Counted from the first letter of the stretch, positions 50,988-61,925 are shown. The stretch: 64,000 nt of DNA from Rhizobium gallicum bv. gallicum R602sp (GCF_000816845.1 NZ_CP006880.1:1798001-1862000), one strand, 5' to 3'. Notes: generated from the letters alone by a model not told the origin. Numbers and translations are program-made.

Positions 50988-52166
50988 ATGACACGCGACA
51001 ATGCTTTTGCCCGCATCTCCGACTTCGAACCGCTCAAGGAAGAGCTTCTCGCGACCCGCCGGCATCTTCACGCCAATCCGGAACTGTCGTTCGAAGAGGT
51101 CGAGACGGCACGCTTCGTCGCCGAAAAACTGGTTTCCTGGGGCTACGAGGTTTGCCGCAATGTCGGCGGCCACGGTGTCGTCGCACGTCTTAAGGTAGGC
51201 AGCAGCCCACGCAGTATTGCGATCCGTGCCGACATGGATGCCCTTCCGATACAGGAAGAAACGTCCCTACCTTACGCGAGCCGGGCCGCCGGCAAGATGC
51301 ATGCATGCGGTCACGACGGCCACACGACGATGCTGCTTGGGGCTGCGCAATATCTGGCGCGCACCCGCCGTTTTGACGGAACGATCAACCTGATCTTCCA
51401 GCCCGCCGAGGAAGCAGGGACCGCAAGCGGTGCTGAAGCGATGATCGCTGACGGATTGTTCGAACGCTTTCCGTGCGATGCAATTTTCGGGCTGCACAAT
51501 CATCCCGGCGCACCGGAAGGCACCTGGCTTTTGCGTTCCGGTCCATTGATGGCCGCTGCCGACACGGTACGAATCACCATCAAGGGAAAGGGCGGCCACG
51601 CCTCCAGGCCGCATCTGACGGTGGACCCCGTCGTTATTGCCTGCAATCTTGTCGTCTCTCTGCAGTCGGTCGTTTCGCGCAGCATCGATCCGACGCAGAC
51701 GGCAGTTGTCACCGTCGGCTCCATCCATGCCGGCGAGGCCTCGAATGTCATTCCGGACATCGCTACGCTTTTGCTGAGTGTCCGGTCCTTCGAACCGGCG
51801 ATCAGGGACATTCTGGAGGCGAGAATCCGCAAACTCACCGCGACCGTCGCTGAAGGCTATGGGGCCAGGGCCGAGGTCGACTATGTGCGCGGCCACCCGG
51901 TCGTCATCAACTCCGAGAAGGAAACCGAATTTGCCCGCGGCATTGCGGAGGAACTCGTCGGCCCGGACCAGGTCTTGACGTGCCCGCTCATCCCGGGAAG
52001 CGAAGATTTTTCCCATTTTCTCGAGCATAAGCCGGGCTGCTTCCTGCGCCTTGGCAACGGCCTGAACTCGGAGATCCTGCACAGCTCGAAATACAACTTT
52101 GCAGACGAGAACCTGACGGTTGGCGCCGCCATGTGGGCGCGGCTGACAGAGAAATTCTTGGGCTAG
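50988..52166 (+). CDS. M20-family amidohydrolase (N-acyl-amino acid hydrolase-like)
   Basis: This 392-residue metalloenzyme has the HxxxHPELSFEE-like RRHLHANPELSFEE, the dinuclear metal-site MHACGHDGH, the catalytic region QPAEEAGTASGAEAM, GLHNHPGAPEG, and the dimerisation insert with KGKGGHASRPHLT. Such enzymes split N-acyl or indole-acetyl amino acids, hippurate and similar conjugates. It follows the importer by 87 bp and probably cleaves the imported amino-acid conjugate. No signal peptide. Confidence 0.92.
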   Translation: MTRDNAFARISDFEPLKEELLATRRHLHANPELSFEEVETARFVAEKLVSWGYEVCRNVGGHGVVARLKVGSSPRSIAIRADMDALPIQEETSLPYASRAAGKMHACGHDGHTTMLLGAAQYLARTRRFDGTINLIFQPAEEAGTASGAEAMIADGLFERFPCDAIFGLHNHPGAPEGTWLLRSGPLMAAADTVRITIKGKGGHASRPHLTVDPVVIACNLVVSLQSVVSRSIDPTQTAVVTVGSIHAGEASNVIPDIATLLLSVRSFEPAIRDILEARIRKLTATVAEGYGARAEVDYVRGHPVVINSEKETEFARGIAEELVGPDQVLTCPLIPGSEDFSHFLEHKPGCFLRLGNGLNSEILHSSKYNFADENLTVGAAMWARLTEKFLG

Positions 52167-52325
52167 AATTCCCGTGACGCACCCGCAAGCATGCGCGCGC
52201 CGTTAACCTTGGCGATAAAGATTGTATTCAGTCTTTTTTGGTAATTTTCCGTTAGCCATTCACGCCAGCCGGTCCCGGCGGCAGGGGATTGGCATCGGCG
52301 GCAGTTGTTTTGCGTATGGGTTCTT

Positions 52326-53354
52326 ATGCGTCTATCGAATGTGACAGCAATTTTTCTTGCCTGCCTGACATTGGCCGGTTGCGCCGCCAATTCTCGTCCT
52401 GCGACCGTTCAGGCCGGGCGACCATCTGAGGAGACGACGGGCTCGGTTGCCCAATCGGCCGTGCCCGTCCCTGCCGCCGATATCGGCGACGTCGCGGCGC
52501 AAGCTGCCCCGCCGCAGGAGACATTGGCCTGGGCGGGATCGATACCGCAACCGCAGGCGTTTGCGCCGGCTTCAAGAACCGTTGGCGCGCCCGTTCCGTC
52601 AGACCGGCCGATTGCCATGCTTTCGCCGGACAAGCCTGAGATGGGGACAGCTCCGCAGACGCGCTCGCAGATTTACAGCTACGGGTTCCGCGACGCCAAG
52701 CCGATTAATTTCGGGTCCATATCGCCCAGAAAGCTTGCCGTGCATGGCGTCGACGTGTCGCGCTGGCAGGCGGAGATCGATTGGGAAAGGCTGAGAAGGC
52801 AGGGGGCGAACTTCGCCTATATCAAGGCGACCGACGGCGGGGATCATCTCGATCCGATGTTCAAGAAGAACTGGCGCCGGGCAAAGGAAGCCGGATTGAA
52901 GCGCGGCGCCTATCACTTCTTCTACTGGTGCCGGACGGCTGGCGAACAGGCCGACTGGTTCATCCGCAACGTTCCGAAGGAAGCTGGCGCGCTTCCCCCG
53001 GTGATCGACGTCGAGTGGAATGGTGAATCGAGCTGCAAGCGACGGCCTTCGCGCGAGCGGGTGCTCGAAAAAATGCAGGTCTTCATGGACAAGCTTGAGC
53101 GGCATTATGGTCAGCGCCCGATCATCTACACTGCACCCGACTTCTATCGCGACAATCTCAAGGGCGCGTTCCTCGACTATCCCTTCTGGCTGCGCTCGGT
53201 CGCCGCTCACCCGTCCAAGGTCTATCCAAAACGGAAGTGGGTTTTCTGGCAGTATTCGGGCTCCGGCCTGTCGCACGGTGTCGATGGCCGGATCGACCTC
53301 AACGTCTTCCATGGCGATGAAGGCGACTGGCATGACTGGGTGGCGTCACGGTAA
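52326..53354 (+). CDS. GH25 muramidase lipoprotein
   Basis: This 342-residue protein has a lipoprotein signal ending in the lipobox LAGC (Cys near 19), followed by a Pro/Ala-rich linker (about 20-140). The GH25 domain (about 140-340) begins VHGVDVSRWQAEIDWERLR and shows FAYIKATDGG, YHFFYWC, the catalytic VIDVEWNG and IIYTAPDFY. It should cleave the MurNAc-GlcNAc bond of peptidoglycan while anchored in a membrane. The ATG at 52326 is chosen for the lipobox distance. Confidence 0.9.
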   Translation: MRLSNVTAIFLACLTLAGCAANSRPATVQAGRPSEETTGSVAQSAVPVPAADIGDVAAQAAPPQETLAWAGSIPQPQAFAPASRTVGAPVPSDRPIAMLSPDKPEMGTAPQTRSQIYSYGFRDAKPINFGSISPRKLAVHGVDVSRWQAEIDWERLRRQGANFAYIKATDGGDHLDPMFKKNWRRAKEAGLKRGAYHFFYWCRTAGEQADWFIRNVPKEAGALPPVIDVEWNGESSCKRRPSRERVLEKMQVFMDKLERHYGQRPIIYTAPDFYRDNLKGAFLDYPFWLRSVAAHPSKVYPKRKWVFWQYSGSGLSHGVDGRIDLNVFHGDEGDWHDWVASR

Positions 53355-53645
53355 CGCCGGGCGGCGGGGTAGTTTAGCTTGCCCCTGAATAAGCGAGGAA
53401 CCATCCCGGCCACCGAAGGATGAATTGCGTCGCCGTGCAAGCCGCTGCGATTCCTGCAGTTTCCAGTAGCCACCGGGACGGGAACCGCGGTTCCGACGAC
53501 GGCAATCTTCGCCTCCAAACAACACCATCAGCGCTGCCACACTTCAAACAGTTCCCTCCGACGGGCGGCAGCCGTCGGGCGGGGCGAGTAATTCTGGACC
53601 TTGCCGTCTTGTAGGGTAAGCGTTCGGTTGCTCGGGCAAGTTCCC

Positions 53646-53926
53646 TCAGGCGGGGTGCGGATAGACCTTGATGAGTCCAGGTGCGACGATTTCAGTCGTA
53701 AGAAGCGGATATCCGGCGGCCTCGAAGTCCTCGCGTAGATCATCGCTCGTTCCGGCGTTGACTGCCAGGGCCACCCGATCGGCTCCTTCGCGGTCCATGT
53801 GGCGTCGATCCCGGTACGGCTCCCAATTTCTGTCTCCCGGATCGTAGATCCCACTCCGTTGCGGCCGTCAAGTGACAGGTGATACAGTATTTCGGCAACG
53901 CTCCGGTCCCTCCATACCTCTGTCAA
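53646..53926 (-). pseudogene. Possible frameshifted small gene after dnaE2
   Basis: Just after the dnaE2 stop, a frame starting TTG 53926 reads EVWRDRSVAEILYHLSLDG. After a frameshift near 53850 the sequence continues IYDPGDRNWEPYRDRRHMDR, EGADRVALAVNAGTSDDLRE, and DFEAAGYPLLTTEIVAPGLI, then stop at 53646. The joined reading is protein-like throughout. The 50-codon 3' part from ATG 53798 may be translated alone. No family recognised. The rest of the 53355-53926 gap shows no gene. Confidence 0.4.
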
Positions 53927-56900
53927 TCAATGGAAGTTCCGCGATTTGACCTTCAGTGTGTCGATGTGCCAATCGGGTTCGTAGAGATCTCGCGTCGGTG
54001 CCAAGGGCTTTGGTCGATCCCGCGAATCCGGCGAACCGCTTCCGTGAACCACCCCGTCACCGCGACCATGTTGCAACGGAAACGCTCCGTCACGCTCGCC
54101 GAGCCCTCCGAGATCGGACGACAGGTCGAACAGCCGCCGGGCGACCAGATGGACGACCTCGCCCTCGCGCTGGATTTTGCCGTTGATGGCGAGCATCGTG
54201 GCGGACAACACGACCCGCCTCTGTTTCTCAAACAGGCTCGGCCAGATGACGGCGTTGACGATTCCGGTCTCATCCTCCAGTGTCATGAACATCACGCCCT
54301 TGGCCGACCCAGGCCTTTGGCGCACGAGGACCAGTCCCGCCGTCATCAGCCATCGCCCGTCCCGCTCGGCCATCGCCTCGCCACAGGTGACGATGCTCCG
54401 CTTCCTGAGGTCCTGACGAAGAAAGGACACCGGATGCTGGCGCAGGGTCAGACCTGTGTGACTGTAGTCTTCCACGACCTCCATGCCCTGTGTCATCGAT
54501 CTCAATGTGACCGCGGGTTCCTGCATTTCCGCAATCGCCTTCGCTTCCCGCTCCGCCGCCGCGACCCATAGTTCGAGCGGTTCGTCGCGCAACGCCTTGA
54601 TCGCCCAGAGCGCCTCACGCCGTTCAAGGCCCATCGACGGGAGGAAAGCGTCGGCTTCGGCAAGCTTGACCAGAGAGGCCGTGGGCACGCCTGATCGCCG
54701 CCATATGTCATCGGCCGAGACGAAAAACTGGCCGGCGCGCGACGCGACGATCCTCGCGGCGTCTGCCGTTGCCAAACCCCGCACCATTCGCAATCCAAGT
54801 CGAACCGCGCGATGACGCGAACCCGCCCCGTCTTCCAAGGTGCAATCCCAGCGGGACCGATTTATGCAAACGGGCCTGATCTCGATCCCGCGAACCCTGG
54901 CGTCGGCAACGATCTGGGCCGGAGCGTAAAAACCCATCGGCTGAGAGTTCAGGAGAGCTGCGCAGAAGGCGTCCGGATGGTGGCATTTCACCCAGCTCGA
55001 GGCGTAGGCGATCAGCGCAAAAGACGCAGCATGGCTCTCGGGAAAGCCGTAACTGCCGAAACCTTCGAGCTGGCTGAAGGTCTTTTCCGCGAATTCCGGC
55101 GAATAGCCGTTTTTCACCATGCCGGACACCAGCTTGTTCTTGAACTTCGAAACCCCTCCTGTGTGCTTGAAGGTCGCCATCGCGCGCCGCAACTGGTCCG
55201 CCTCTCCCGCGCTAAAGCCGGCGCAGACCATCGCGACCTTCATCGCGCTCTCCTGAAAAAGCGGCACGCCAAGCGTCTTGCTCAGCACCGCCTCCAGTTC
55301 CGGCGTCGGGTACTCGACCTTTTCCCGGCCTTCCCGCCGCCTGAGATAGGGATGCACCATGTCGCCCTGGATCGGCCCGGGCCTGACGATCGCCACCTGG
55401 ATCACCAGGTCGTAGAACGTCTGCGGTTTCAGCCTCGGGAGCATCGACATCTGGGCGCGCGACTCGATCTGGAACGTCCCAAGCGTGTCGGCCTTGCGGA
55501 TCATCGCGTAGGTCGCATGGTCCTCCTGCGGAATTGACGCAAGGTCCTTGTTGTCTCCTTTGTGTTCTGCCATCAGCGCAAAGGCCTTGGACATGCAGGT
55601 CAGCATTCCAAGCCCTAGGACGTCGACCTTCATGAAGCGCAGCGCATCGATATCGTCCTTGTCCCATTCGACGACCTGACGGTCGTCCATCGCGGCCGGC
55701 TCGATCGGCACGAGGTCGTCCAGCCTGTCATGGGTCAGCACGAAGCCGCCAGGATGCTGTCCAAGGTGACGGGGCGCACCCATCAGTTGCCGGGCAAGAT
55801 CGAGGGTCAGCCGCAGGCGGTAGTCCGAGGCGTTGAGATTGTTCTCCTTGAGATGCTTCTCGCTGACGCCCTCTGACCAGCCCCAAACGCCGGATGAAAG
55901 CTGGGCGATCATGTCCTCGGGAAGCGATAGCGCCTTGCCGACGTCGCGCAGCGCGCCCTTCGTGCGGTATCGCGTGACCGTCGAGCAGAGTGCGGCCCTG
56001 CTCCGGCCGTAGGTCTCGTAGATCCACTGTATGACCTCTTCGCGCCGCTCGTGCTCGAAGTCCACGTCGATGTCCGGCGGCTCGTTGCGCTCCTGGCTCA
56101 CAAATCGCTCGAACAGGAGATCATTTGTTTCCGGGTCGATCGAGGTGATGCCGAGGCAATAGCAGACAGCCGAGTTCGCCGCAGATCCCCGGCCCTGACA
56201 GAGAATGCCCCTTGAACGCGCGAACCGCACGATGCTGTAAACCGTCAGGAAGTAGGGCGCGTATTTCATGACCCTGATGAGTTCGAGTTCATGCTGGACT
56301 GCCCTCCTGACTTTCTCGGGGATGCCCTCGGGATATCGTTCGGCTGCCCCTTCCCAGGCGAACTTCGTAAGGCTCTGCTGGGCGTCGAGGCCCGGAACAA
56401 TCGCCTCCTCGGGATACTGATATTCGAGTTGGCTCAGATCGAAACGACAGCGGTCGGCAATCTCCCGCGTTCGGGCCAACGCTTCGGGGTATTCGGCAAA
56501 CAGCCGATGCATTTCCTCGGGAGCCTTGAGGAAACGGTCTGCATGTCGCTCGCGCTCGAAGCCGACATCGTCGATCGTTGTCTTGTTGCGAATGCAGGTC
56601 ACGACGTCCTGTAGCTGGCGGCGGGAAGGCTCGTGAAACAGGACGTCATTGGTGACAACTGTCCGCACTTTGAATCGGGTCGCCAAGGTCGAAATACCAT
56701 GGAGGCGCAGCCTGTCGTTCGGCCGACGCCGCAGACAGACGCTGACATAGGCACGGTCATCAAAGAGTTCGGCGAGCTTGCGCAACTGCATGCCGCAGGT
56801 CTCGTCCGCCTCGTCAGGAACGAGGACTGCAATGAGGCCATCGGCGTACTGGGCGAAATCGGAGAAATCGAGAACGCAGTTTCCCTTGCCGCCTCGCGAT

Positions 56901-57187
56901 TTTCCGAGCGACAGCAGACGGCAGAGCCGCGAGTAAGCCGGACGATCTGTCGGGTAAACGAGTATCGACATGCCGTCCGAAAGGTCCAGCCGGCATCCGA
57001 CTACGAGCCGCACGCCGGTCGTCTTCGCCGCCTCCCAGGCACGCACGATTCCTGCCAGAGTATTGCGATCGACGACACCGAGCGCATCGATACCGAGGAC
57101 CGCGGCTGTGGCAAAGAGTTCCTCGGCGGAACTGGCGCCTCGCAGGAAGGAGAAATGCGTCGTGACCTGGAACTCGGCGTATCTCAT
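53927..57187 (-). CDS. dnaE2: Error-prone DNA polymerase DnaE2 (ImuC)
   Basis: This 1086-residue C-family polymerase has an N-terminal PHP domain ([35 protein letters not shown]) and a palm with catalytic acids in [19 protein letters not shown]. The fingers contain [16 protein letters not shown], and the domain order to the C-terminal OB region is normal for DnaE2. With ImuA and ImuB it forms the SOS mutasome for lesion bypass. The ATG at 57187 overlaps the imuB stop by 4 bp (ATGA), with GGAG 7 nt ahead. A longer in-frame start inside imuB is rejected. Confidence 0.95.
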   Translation of the reverse strand: MRYAEFQVTTHFSFLRGASSAEELFATAAVLGIDALGVVDRNTLAGIVRAWEAAKTTGVRLVVGCRLDLSDGMSILVYPTDRPAYSRLCRLLSLGKSRGGKGNCVLDFSDFAQYADGLIAVLVPDEADETCGMQLRKLAELFDDRAYVSVCLRRRPNDRLRLHGISTLATRFKVRTVVTNDVLFHEPSRRQLQDVVTCIRNKTTIDDVGFERERHADRFLKAPEEMHRLFAEYPEALARTREIADRCRFDLSQLEYQYPEEAIVPGLDAQQSLTKFAWEGAAERYPEGIPEKVRRAVQHELELIRVMKYAPYFLTVYSIVRFARSRGILCQGRGSAANSAVCYCLGITSIDPETNDLLFERFVSQERNEPPDIDVDFEHERREEVIQWIYETYGRSRAALCSTVTRYRTKGALRDVGKALSLPEDMIAQLSSGVWGWSEGVSEKHLKENNLNASDYRLRLTLDLARQLMGAPRHLGQHPGGFVLTHDRLDDLVPIEPAAMDDRQVVEWDKDDIDALRFMKVDVLGLGMLTCMSKAFALMAEHKGDNKDLASIPQEDHATYAMIRKADTLGTFQIESRAQMSMLPRLKPQTFYDLVIQVAIVRPGPIQGDMVHPYLRRREGREKVEYPTPELEAVLSKTLGVPLFQESAMKVAMVCAGFSAGEADQLRRAMATFKHTGGVSKFKNKLVSGMVKNGYSPEFAEKTFSQLEGFGSYGFPESHAASFALIAYASSWVKCHHPDAFCAALLNSQPMGFYAPAQIVADARVRGIEIRPVCINRSRWDCTLEDGAGSRHRAVRLGLRMVRGLATADAARIVASRAGQFFVSADDIWRRSGVPTASLVKLAEADAFLPSMGLERREALWAIKALRDEPLELWVAAAEREAKAIAEMQEPAVTLRSMTQGMEVVEDYSHTGLTLRQHPVSFLRQDLRKRSIVTCGEAMAERDGRWLMTAGLVLVRQRPGSAKGVMFMTLEDETGIVNAVIWPSLFEKQRRVVLSATMLAINGKIQREGEVVHLVARRLFDLSSDLGGLGERDGAFPLQHGRGDGVVHGSGSPDSRDRPKPLAPTRDLYEPDWHIDTLKVKSRNFH

Positions 57188-58698
57188 CCGAACACTCCAT
57201 GGAGGAACCATCGATGGGAGCCGGTTTCCGCATCGAACCCGTCGCCGGCCCGAAAGATCCAGTATCGTTCACCCACCTCATCTTCGACCACGAAGTAGTC
57301 CCGAACCGCGGACATCTCCGTGGGGCGAAGCCACCATTCGCCGAAGATGCGTTCTGGACCGTCGGCGCGTTTTACGCGTCGTCGCTTGCCGCGCCAGGTG
57401 AAGACGGCAGGTGGCTGGTCGGGAAGCAGGGCGATCACCTCGATCCGCTCGGGCGTCGAAAGTAGACGTGACGGCCTCGGCCACTTCGCCGCCCAGTTCT
57501 CTCCGGTTTCGTCTGCCGTCGGACTGATCTTCCTGACGGACCTTTCCGGAACGTCGGAAGCAACGGGAGCGACGCGATAGAGACGCTGGCCGCGATTACC
57601 GAGGATATCGACCAATGGCGTCACGTCGACGATCGTCTCCTCGATCAACGAGGGTGCGATTTGCTTCTCCTCCAGCGGTTCTACCATAACGGCAACGAGC
57701 GCCATCTTCTCGATTCCGAAGCCAGGATCGATCTTCTCGATGCGGTCGCAGAGGAGTTTCGAAAGTCGGGCGGGCTCGCGGACAGGCTTGGCGAGGCCCG
57801 CCCTCAGACATTGCCTGATGTTGTCCACGCGGTGAATGATCAGGTCGCATCGGCGTACGCCAAGCCCTCGCTCCTCCAGCCTAGCCGTCAATTGGACGAC
57901 GAGGCGGCGCGTGTATTTTGCGATGGTTTCGGCCGCGCCGATCGGTTCGGAGAAATTGCGGGATACCTCGACCAGGTCCGGCGTACGGATCGGGTCAATC
58001 GGTTCGGCGATCCGGCCGAACATCTGGTCCAGGCGACGGCAGGGTTCCGGACCGAAGCGAAGCGTCAGGGGTGCGCGCGGCATTGAAAAAAGCTGGCCGA
58101 CGGTATCAACACCGAGCACCCGCAGACCCTGGACCATTTCCGATGGCAGCCTGAGACAGTGGATCGGCAGTTGGGTTACCACCTTGGCAATCGCTCCAAC
58201 GGGAACGACGGTCGTATCGTCCGAAGTCAGCCGCGCAAGTGCGTGGGCCGCACCCCAGGTATCGGCTACGGCTGCCTTCGCTGACAATCCCTTCGCCCGC
58301 AGTCTGTTCACCAATCCGCTGACGAGGAGGGCTTCGCCGCCCTGCAGATGATCCGCTCCCTCGGTGTCCATCACGAAGCCGTCGGTCCCATCCACGGCGA
58401 CCACCGGCGTGTACTGCCGGAGCGCCCAAAGGGCGAGCCGCTCGAGCGCGGCGGCGTCCTCGCCAGGAGCGGCGTCAATCATGACCAGATCGGCGACCAT
58501 CGCCTGGGCCTTGCTGGCGGGCATGCCGATTCTTAGACCGAGCTTTGACGCCTTGCTGTCGGCGGCAGAAATCCATCGCTTGGAGCCGCTCTTCGAGATG
58601 ACGACGAGCGGGCGTTCAGCTGGCACGGCTTCTGCTCCATGCCGTCTGAGCCGATCCGTGGCCAGACGCGGGAAGTAGACGGATACGACCCTTGGCAT
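57184..58698 (-). CDS. imuB: ImuB, Y-family-like polymerase homologue
   Basis: This 504-residue protein starts [18 protein letters not shown], where an active Y-family polymerase would have the catalytic DxD-type motif. The motif is missing, so ImuB is a non-catalytic adaptor that recruits DnaE2 to the beta clamp. The Y-family finger/palm order continues with [20 protein letters not shown] segments and [13 protein letters not shown]. The C-terminal third binds partners. It overlaps imuA by 83 bp and dnaE2 by 4 bp, so all three are coupled. Confidence 0.93.
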   Translation of the reverse strand: MPRVVSVYFPRLATDRLRRHGAEAVPAERPLVVISKSGSKRWISAADSKASKLGLRIGMPASKAQAMVADLVMIDAAPGEDAAALERLALWALRQYTPVVAVDGTDGFVMDTEGADHLQGGEALLVSGLVNRLRAKGLSAKAAVADTWGAAHALARLTSDDTTVVPVGAIAKVVTQLPIHCLRLPSEMVQGLRVLGVDTVGQLFSMPRAPLTLRFGPEPCRRLDQMFGRIAEPIDPIRTPDLVEVSRNFSEPIGAAETIAKYTRRLVVQLTARLEERGLGVRRCDLIIHRVDNIRQCLRAGLAKPVREPARLSKLLCDRIEKIDPGFGIEKMALVAVMVEPLEEKQIAPSLIEETIVDVTPLVDILGNRGQRLYRVAPVASDVPERSVRKISPTADETGENWAAKWPRPSRLLSTPERIEVIALLPDQPPAVFTWRGKRRRVKRADGPERIFGEWWLRPTEMSAVRDYFVVEDEVGERYWIFRAGDGFDAETGSHRWFLHGVFG

Positions 58699-59374
58699 CG
58701 CAGGCTCCTATTTCAAACTCAGCACACTCGCCCGCCTTCACACGCATCAATTCCGCCAGCCATCGCGCCCGGCCGACACCGGCAACGGGAAGCGGTTCGG
58801 ACGGCAAGACGCTCACGCGCCATCTCGTTGCTGCAGCGGTGGGCTGGCCAAAGTCCGAGGCTTCCGTCTGCCGCCGCCAGCGCCGGAGCGCTATACCCAT
58901 CGTGCCGGTCTTTTCGGCTGCCAGCTGGAGACGGCGCGAGGCTGTCATGGGAAGACGTACGAGCTCGCCGACCACCGCTCCAAGGCCACCGAAACAGAGG
59001 CCTTCTTCCATTGAAGCCAACACGTCCGCTTCCCGGTCGGCCTCGCAGAAGATCACCCGGTCGGCATGCAGGCCCGCCTGAGATATGGCCGGAAAAAACA
59101 GGTCTGGCCTTGTCAGACACCACAGGATTTTACCCTTTGTGCGGGCAGCGATGCCCGCCGCAAACAGCGCTGCGGCCGCTCCATCGACACTCCCTGTCCC
59201 GCCGCCGGCGACCTCATGCAACGCTCCGTATGAAAGGCCCCCGCCCGGAAGGTGTCGGTCGATTTCGGCGACCCCGAACGGCAGGACGACCTTGCGGCGG
59301 CCAGCCGTTCCTTCGAGATGCCGGATATGGTCTCGAAGCTCGGAGAGGGTAAGGTTCGCGCGCGGCTGCGCCAT
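58616..59374 (-). CDS. imuA: ImuA, RecA-like SOS mutagenesis protein
   Basis: This 252-residue protein shows SELRDHIRHLEGTAGRRKVV then PFGVAEIDRHLPGGGLSYGALHEV and a RecA-fold core with DRVIFCEADREADVLASMEEG, as in ImuA/SulA-like proteins. Walker A is degenerate, as usual in the family. It heads the SOS cassette. The 83-bp overlap with imuB is large but typical of these operons. LexA control is indicated by the box 50 bp upstream. Confidence 0.92.
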   Translation of the reverse strand: MAQPRANLTLSELRDHIRHLEGTAGRRKVVLPFGVAEIDRHLPGGGLSYGALHEVAGGGTGSVDGAAAALFAAGIAARTKGKILWCLTRPDLFFPAISQAGLHADRVIFCEADREADVLASMEEGLCFGGLGAVVGELVRLPMTASRRLQLAAEKTGTMGIALRRWRRQTEASDFGQPTAAATRWRVSVLPSEPLPVAGVGRARWLAELMRVKAGECAEFEIGACDAKGRIRLLPASGHGSAQTAWSRSRAS

Positions 59375-59423
59375 CTGTGGCCTTCGTCAAAAGCAGGTTT
59401 CCATCTCGTTTAAAAGCGAGAAT

Positions 59424-59438
59424 GTTCCTCTTTTGTTC
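59424..59438 (-). promoter_or_regulatory. LexA box (SOS operator)
   Basis: GTTC-N7-GTTC on the + strand (GAAC-N7-GAAC on the gene strand), the alphaproteobacterial LexA consensus, 50 bp upstream of imuA. The remaining gap up to 60162 shows no supported gene. Confidence 0.8.
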
Positions 59439-60162
59439 CTATGCGAAAAGCGAGTCAATCGGCATGTTTCGGGTGGCATCTCACCTCAACCGTCCTCCAC
59501 AGCACGAAAACTCGTGATCCATCAGAGAAATCAATGCGATACAGGAGCCTGTCCACAGCGGTCGAAAATGTCATCGATGAGAAAAGATTCCGGCGGCGGC
59601 AGTGCGACTCCGAGAGAGGCGGTCATGGTCAAGGCGAGTAAAAGCCAGACCTGTTCTGACGCTAGGTGTCGCCACTCAGTTGCACCGAAGCCCGCCGCCC
59701 ACATCACAACGGTCCTATCCGTCACTGCAACGGATAGCGTGGATAGAGAGGTACTTGCGCGGCTTTAGGTTGAACCCGACGCCGAATAGTGCCGGGACCT
59801 CGACCTAGATCTGTTTTGACGATGCGGCCGCATCTATCGATTTGTTGCGACCGGTCGCACAGTTTGTCATCTCGACGTCCGCAGTAATCGCGGCGTGGTC
59901 GGGAGATTGTACGTAGGTGGCGTGACTTTGCCCGCAGTCCTGGCGTTCCGGTATCTGAGGTCAAGATTATGGAAGCAGTTTTCGAACTGCGTCGATATCG
60001 GCGCATAAGCCTACGCCGACGATGTGATGGTAGAACTGGTGCGATATCTTGTGACATTTGTCACCTCGTTCCGTATTGTTCTAATGTCGTGGAGAGCTTC
60101 TTGACTTCGTTGCGGGGCTCGGCCTTGCGACATGCACGCTTCATAAGGCAAGGGCGATCACG

Positions 60163-61005
60163 ATGAGACAACTCAGTGAAGAGGGTCGACGGACCCTGGA
60201 GGGGATTGCACAGCGGTACGGGGTCAGCCTTAGCGCGGTCGAGCACCTTCTGATGGCGATTATCGCCGGACAGGCGACACAGGCTCAGTTCAACCATCCT
60301 GATCTCGGTGGCATGGGGCAATGGTCGCAGGGCGGCATGATCATGGTCGGCGACATGTTCAACCATGCTCTGAAGGCGAACGTGGCGGGGATTTGTTCCG
60401 AGCTTGCGGTCCTGGTAGGCAGCACGGATTTGCTGGAGCCGCAGAGGTCGCACCAGTCCCAATACCAGGGTCAAGGCGGCGTCAGTTTGTTCGTGCCTGG
60501 GGCGTTGTCGGCCGGGAACTGGTGGCCCGAGGAGCTCGGGCATCCTGCCTCGACCGGGGCGCAGAATGACCTGCGCTATGCGTTTTTCCCGACAACCCGA
60601 CGACTGGCGATCGATGTCGGCGGCCGGGTTACGGTCTACGACACGAAGGACCATCGCATTGGCGGTTTCTCGCAACAGCAAAGCAGCGACCAGTCGCTGA
60701 GCTTTACGTCTCAGCACGGACTCGTGAAAATTTCGGAACTGGATGTGGTCCGTCAGAACGGCAAGGAACCGGCGGGCACGTCGGCTACCGGACCATCTGC
60801 CGCCACGGTTGCGCCATCGATATTCGCATCGTCCGCGCCGGAATCCACCGAGCCACAACAAGCGGCGCGTCCAGCGCCGGAGGCGCGTCGGTCCGATGAG
60901 GACATCTTCGACAAGATTGAACGCCTCGCAGCCCTTCATGCAAAAGGTATTCTCACAGATCAGGAATTCGAGGCGAAGAAATCGGAGTTGCTCAGCCGAC
61001 TATAG
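60163..61005 (+). CDS. SHOCT-domain protein
   Basis: This is a 280-residue protein. The N-terminal part (about 1-75) resembles a short HTH or helical module (GRRTLEGIAQRYGVSLSAVEHL) followed by a Gly/Gln-rich stretch. A central beta-rich region (about 110-195) contains ALSAGNWWPEELGHPA and RRLAIDVGGRVTVYD. An Ala/Pro linker leads to the C-terminal SHOCT domain (IERLAALHAKGILTDQEFEAKKSELL). SHOCT domains are short oligomerisation modules. Cytoplasmic, monocistronic, function unknown. Confidence 0.75.
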   Translation: MRQLSEEGRRTLEGIAQRYGVSLSAVEHLLMAIIAGQATQAQFNHPDLGGMGQWSQGGMIMVGDMFNHALKANVAGICSELAVLVGSTDLLEPQRSHQSQYQGQGGVSLFVPGALSAGNWWPEELGHPASTGAQNDLRYAFFPTTRRLAIDVGGRVTVYDTKDHRIGGFSQQQSSDQSLSFTSQHGLVKISELDVVRQNGKEPAGTSATGPSAATVAPSIFASSAPESTEPQQAARPAPEARRSDEDIFDKIERLAALHAKGILTDQEFEAKKSELLSRL

Positions 61006-61107
61006 GACCCGACGAACAGGGGCTTGCCGGACGCCGATCAGTTGATGGCTTTTCATCGAGCCCGGATAATCACTGCGCGGGCCGCCTGCAAACGTTCATC
61101 CGGATCT

Positions 61108-61320
61108 TTACCGATCGATCGGATTGTGGTGGCTTTGGCGTCTCAGAAACACCTGCGGTGCCGCGTGCCAAGGTTTGATCTCATCTGCGAGATCATCAAG
61201 AATGAAATCACCTTCGCTGGTGGAAAGCGTCAGGACGGCGTGTCCTTCACCTCAGGAAATGCAGCATGTCAGCCTTTGGCTCTTAATCTGCCATGTCCCG
61301 CGCAAGGCGCAAAGATTAGG
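61108..61320 (-). pseudogene. Transglutaminase-like cysteine protease (BTLCP) 3' remnant
   Basis: A - strand frame reads GEGHAVLTLSTSEGDFILDD, LADEIKPWHAAPQVFLRRQS then HHNPIDR and stop. This is the C-terminal His-Asp part of bacterial transglutaminase-like cysteine proteinases. A stop codon lies directly upstream in frame. Traces of earlier family sequence are in another frame (ALRGTWQIKS), and the catalytic Cys region is absent. The rest of the gap to 61520 shows only a short protein-like frame near 61445-61550 of unknown origin. Confidence 0.5.
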
Positions 61321-61520
61321 AATGTCGCTCGACATATTCATGAAAGCATTTCACTGCCAACCTCGCCGGTGAAATAAGCTCAAATCCTTTTCCGCGTTTC
61401 GGCACCCTCAATTCGTAGTCTAGATGCCAAAGTTTGCACACAGATCTGAACCCGGAGTTCTGCAACCACATCCGCGACGCGGATACGGCGCGGCGCTACA
61501 GCCACTGGAAATATTTCCGG

Positions 61521-61925
61521 CTACGCGTGCGGCGTAATCAGCGTCACTGACGGAAAATATGTGCGGTAGCGGCCAAGGTCGCGGGTGAGCAACGGAAGCT
61601 GACTAACCGCTGCATGGGCACCTATGAAAAAGTCGGGCAATACGCCGGTCTTTGATCCTCCGGCGCGGCGATACTGCGTAAATATCTTGCCGGCAAGGAA
61701 AAGGGCGGCTCGCGGCATTGCAGTCATTTCAAGCCCAGCCTCGTCGAGGAATGCCTCGAGTTCTTCGATACGATCGTATCGCACCGCCAGCTCGGCGTAC
61801 ACGGTATCATTAATCAGCAAAGGCCCATCGAGGCTCGCCGCTTCAAGTTGTGCAATCGACCAATCCGCCCACGCCGGATCATCAGTGACAACGTCCAGGA
61901 GGACATTGGTATCGACGAGGGTCAA
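61521..61925 (-). CDS. vapC: VapC-type PIN-domain toxin
   Basis: This 134-residue PIN-domain ribonuclease has the acidic site residues in VDTNVLLDV (Asp-5), NDTVYAELA (Glu), and LPDFFIGAHA (Asp), plus the C-terminal LLTRDLGRYRTYFP. VapC toxins cut specific RNAs. The start overlaps the antitoxin stop by 4 bp (ATGA), so the two are coupled. Confidence 0.93.
   Translation of the reverse strand: MTLVDTNVLLDVVTDDPAWADWSIAQLEAASLDGPLLINDTVYAELAVRYDRIEELEAFLDEAGLEMTAMPRAALFLAGKIFTQYRRAGGSKTGVLPDFFIGAHAAVSQLPLLTRDLGRYRTYFPSVTLITPHA

Noticed and set aside
59531..59725. 64-codon - strand frame with one hydrophobic segment
   Set aside because: GTG start without a ribosome binding site and no recognisable protein; the hydrophobic run could be chance.
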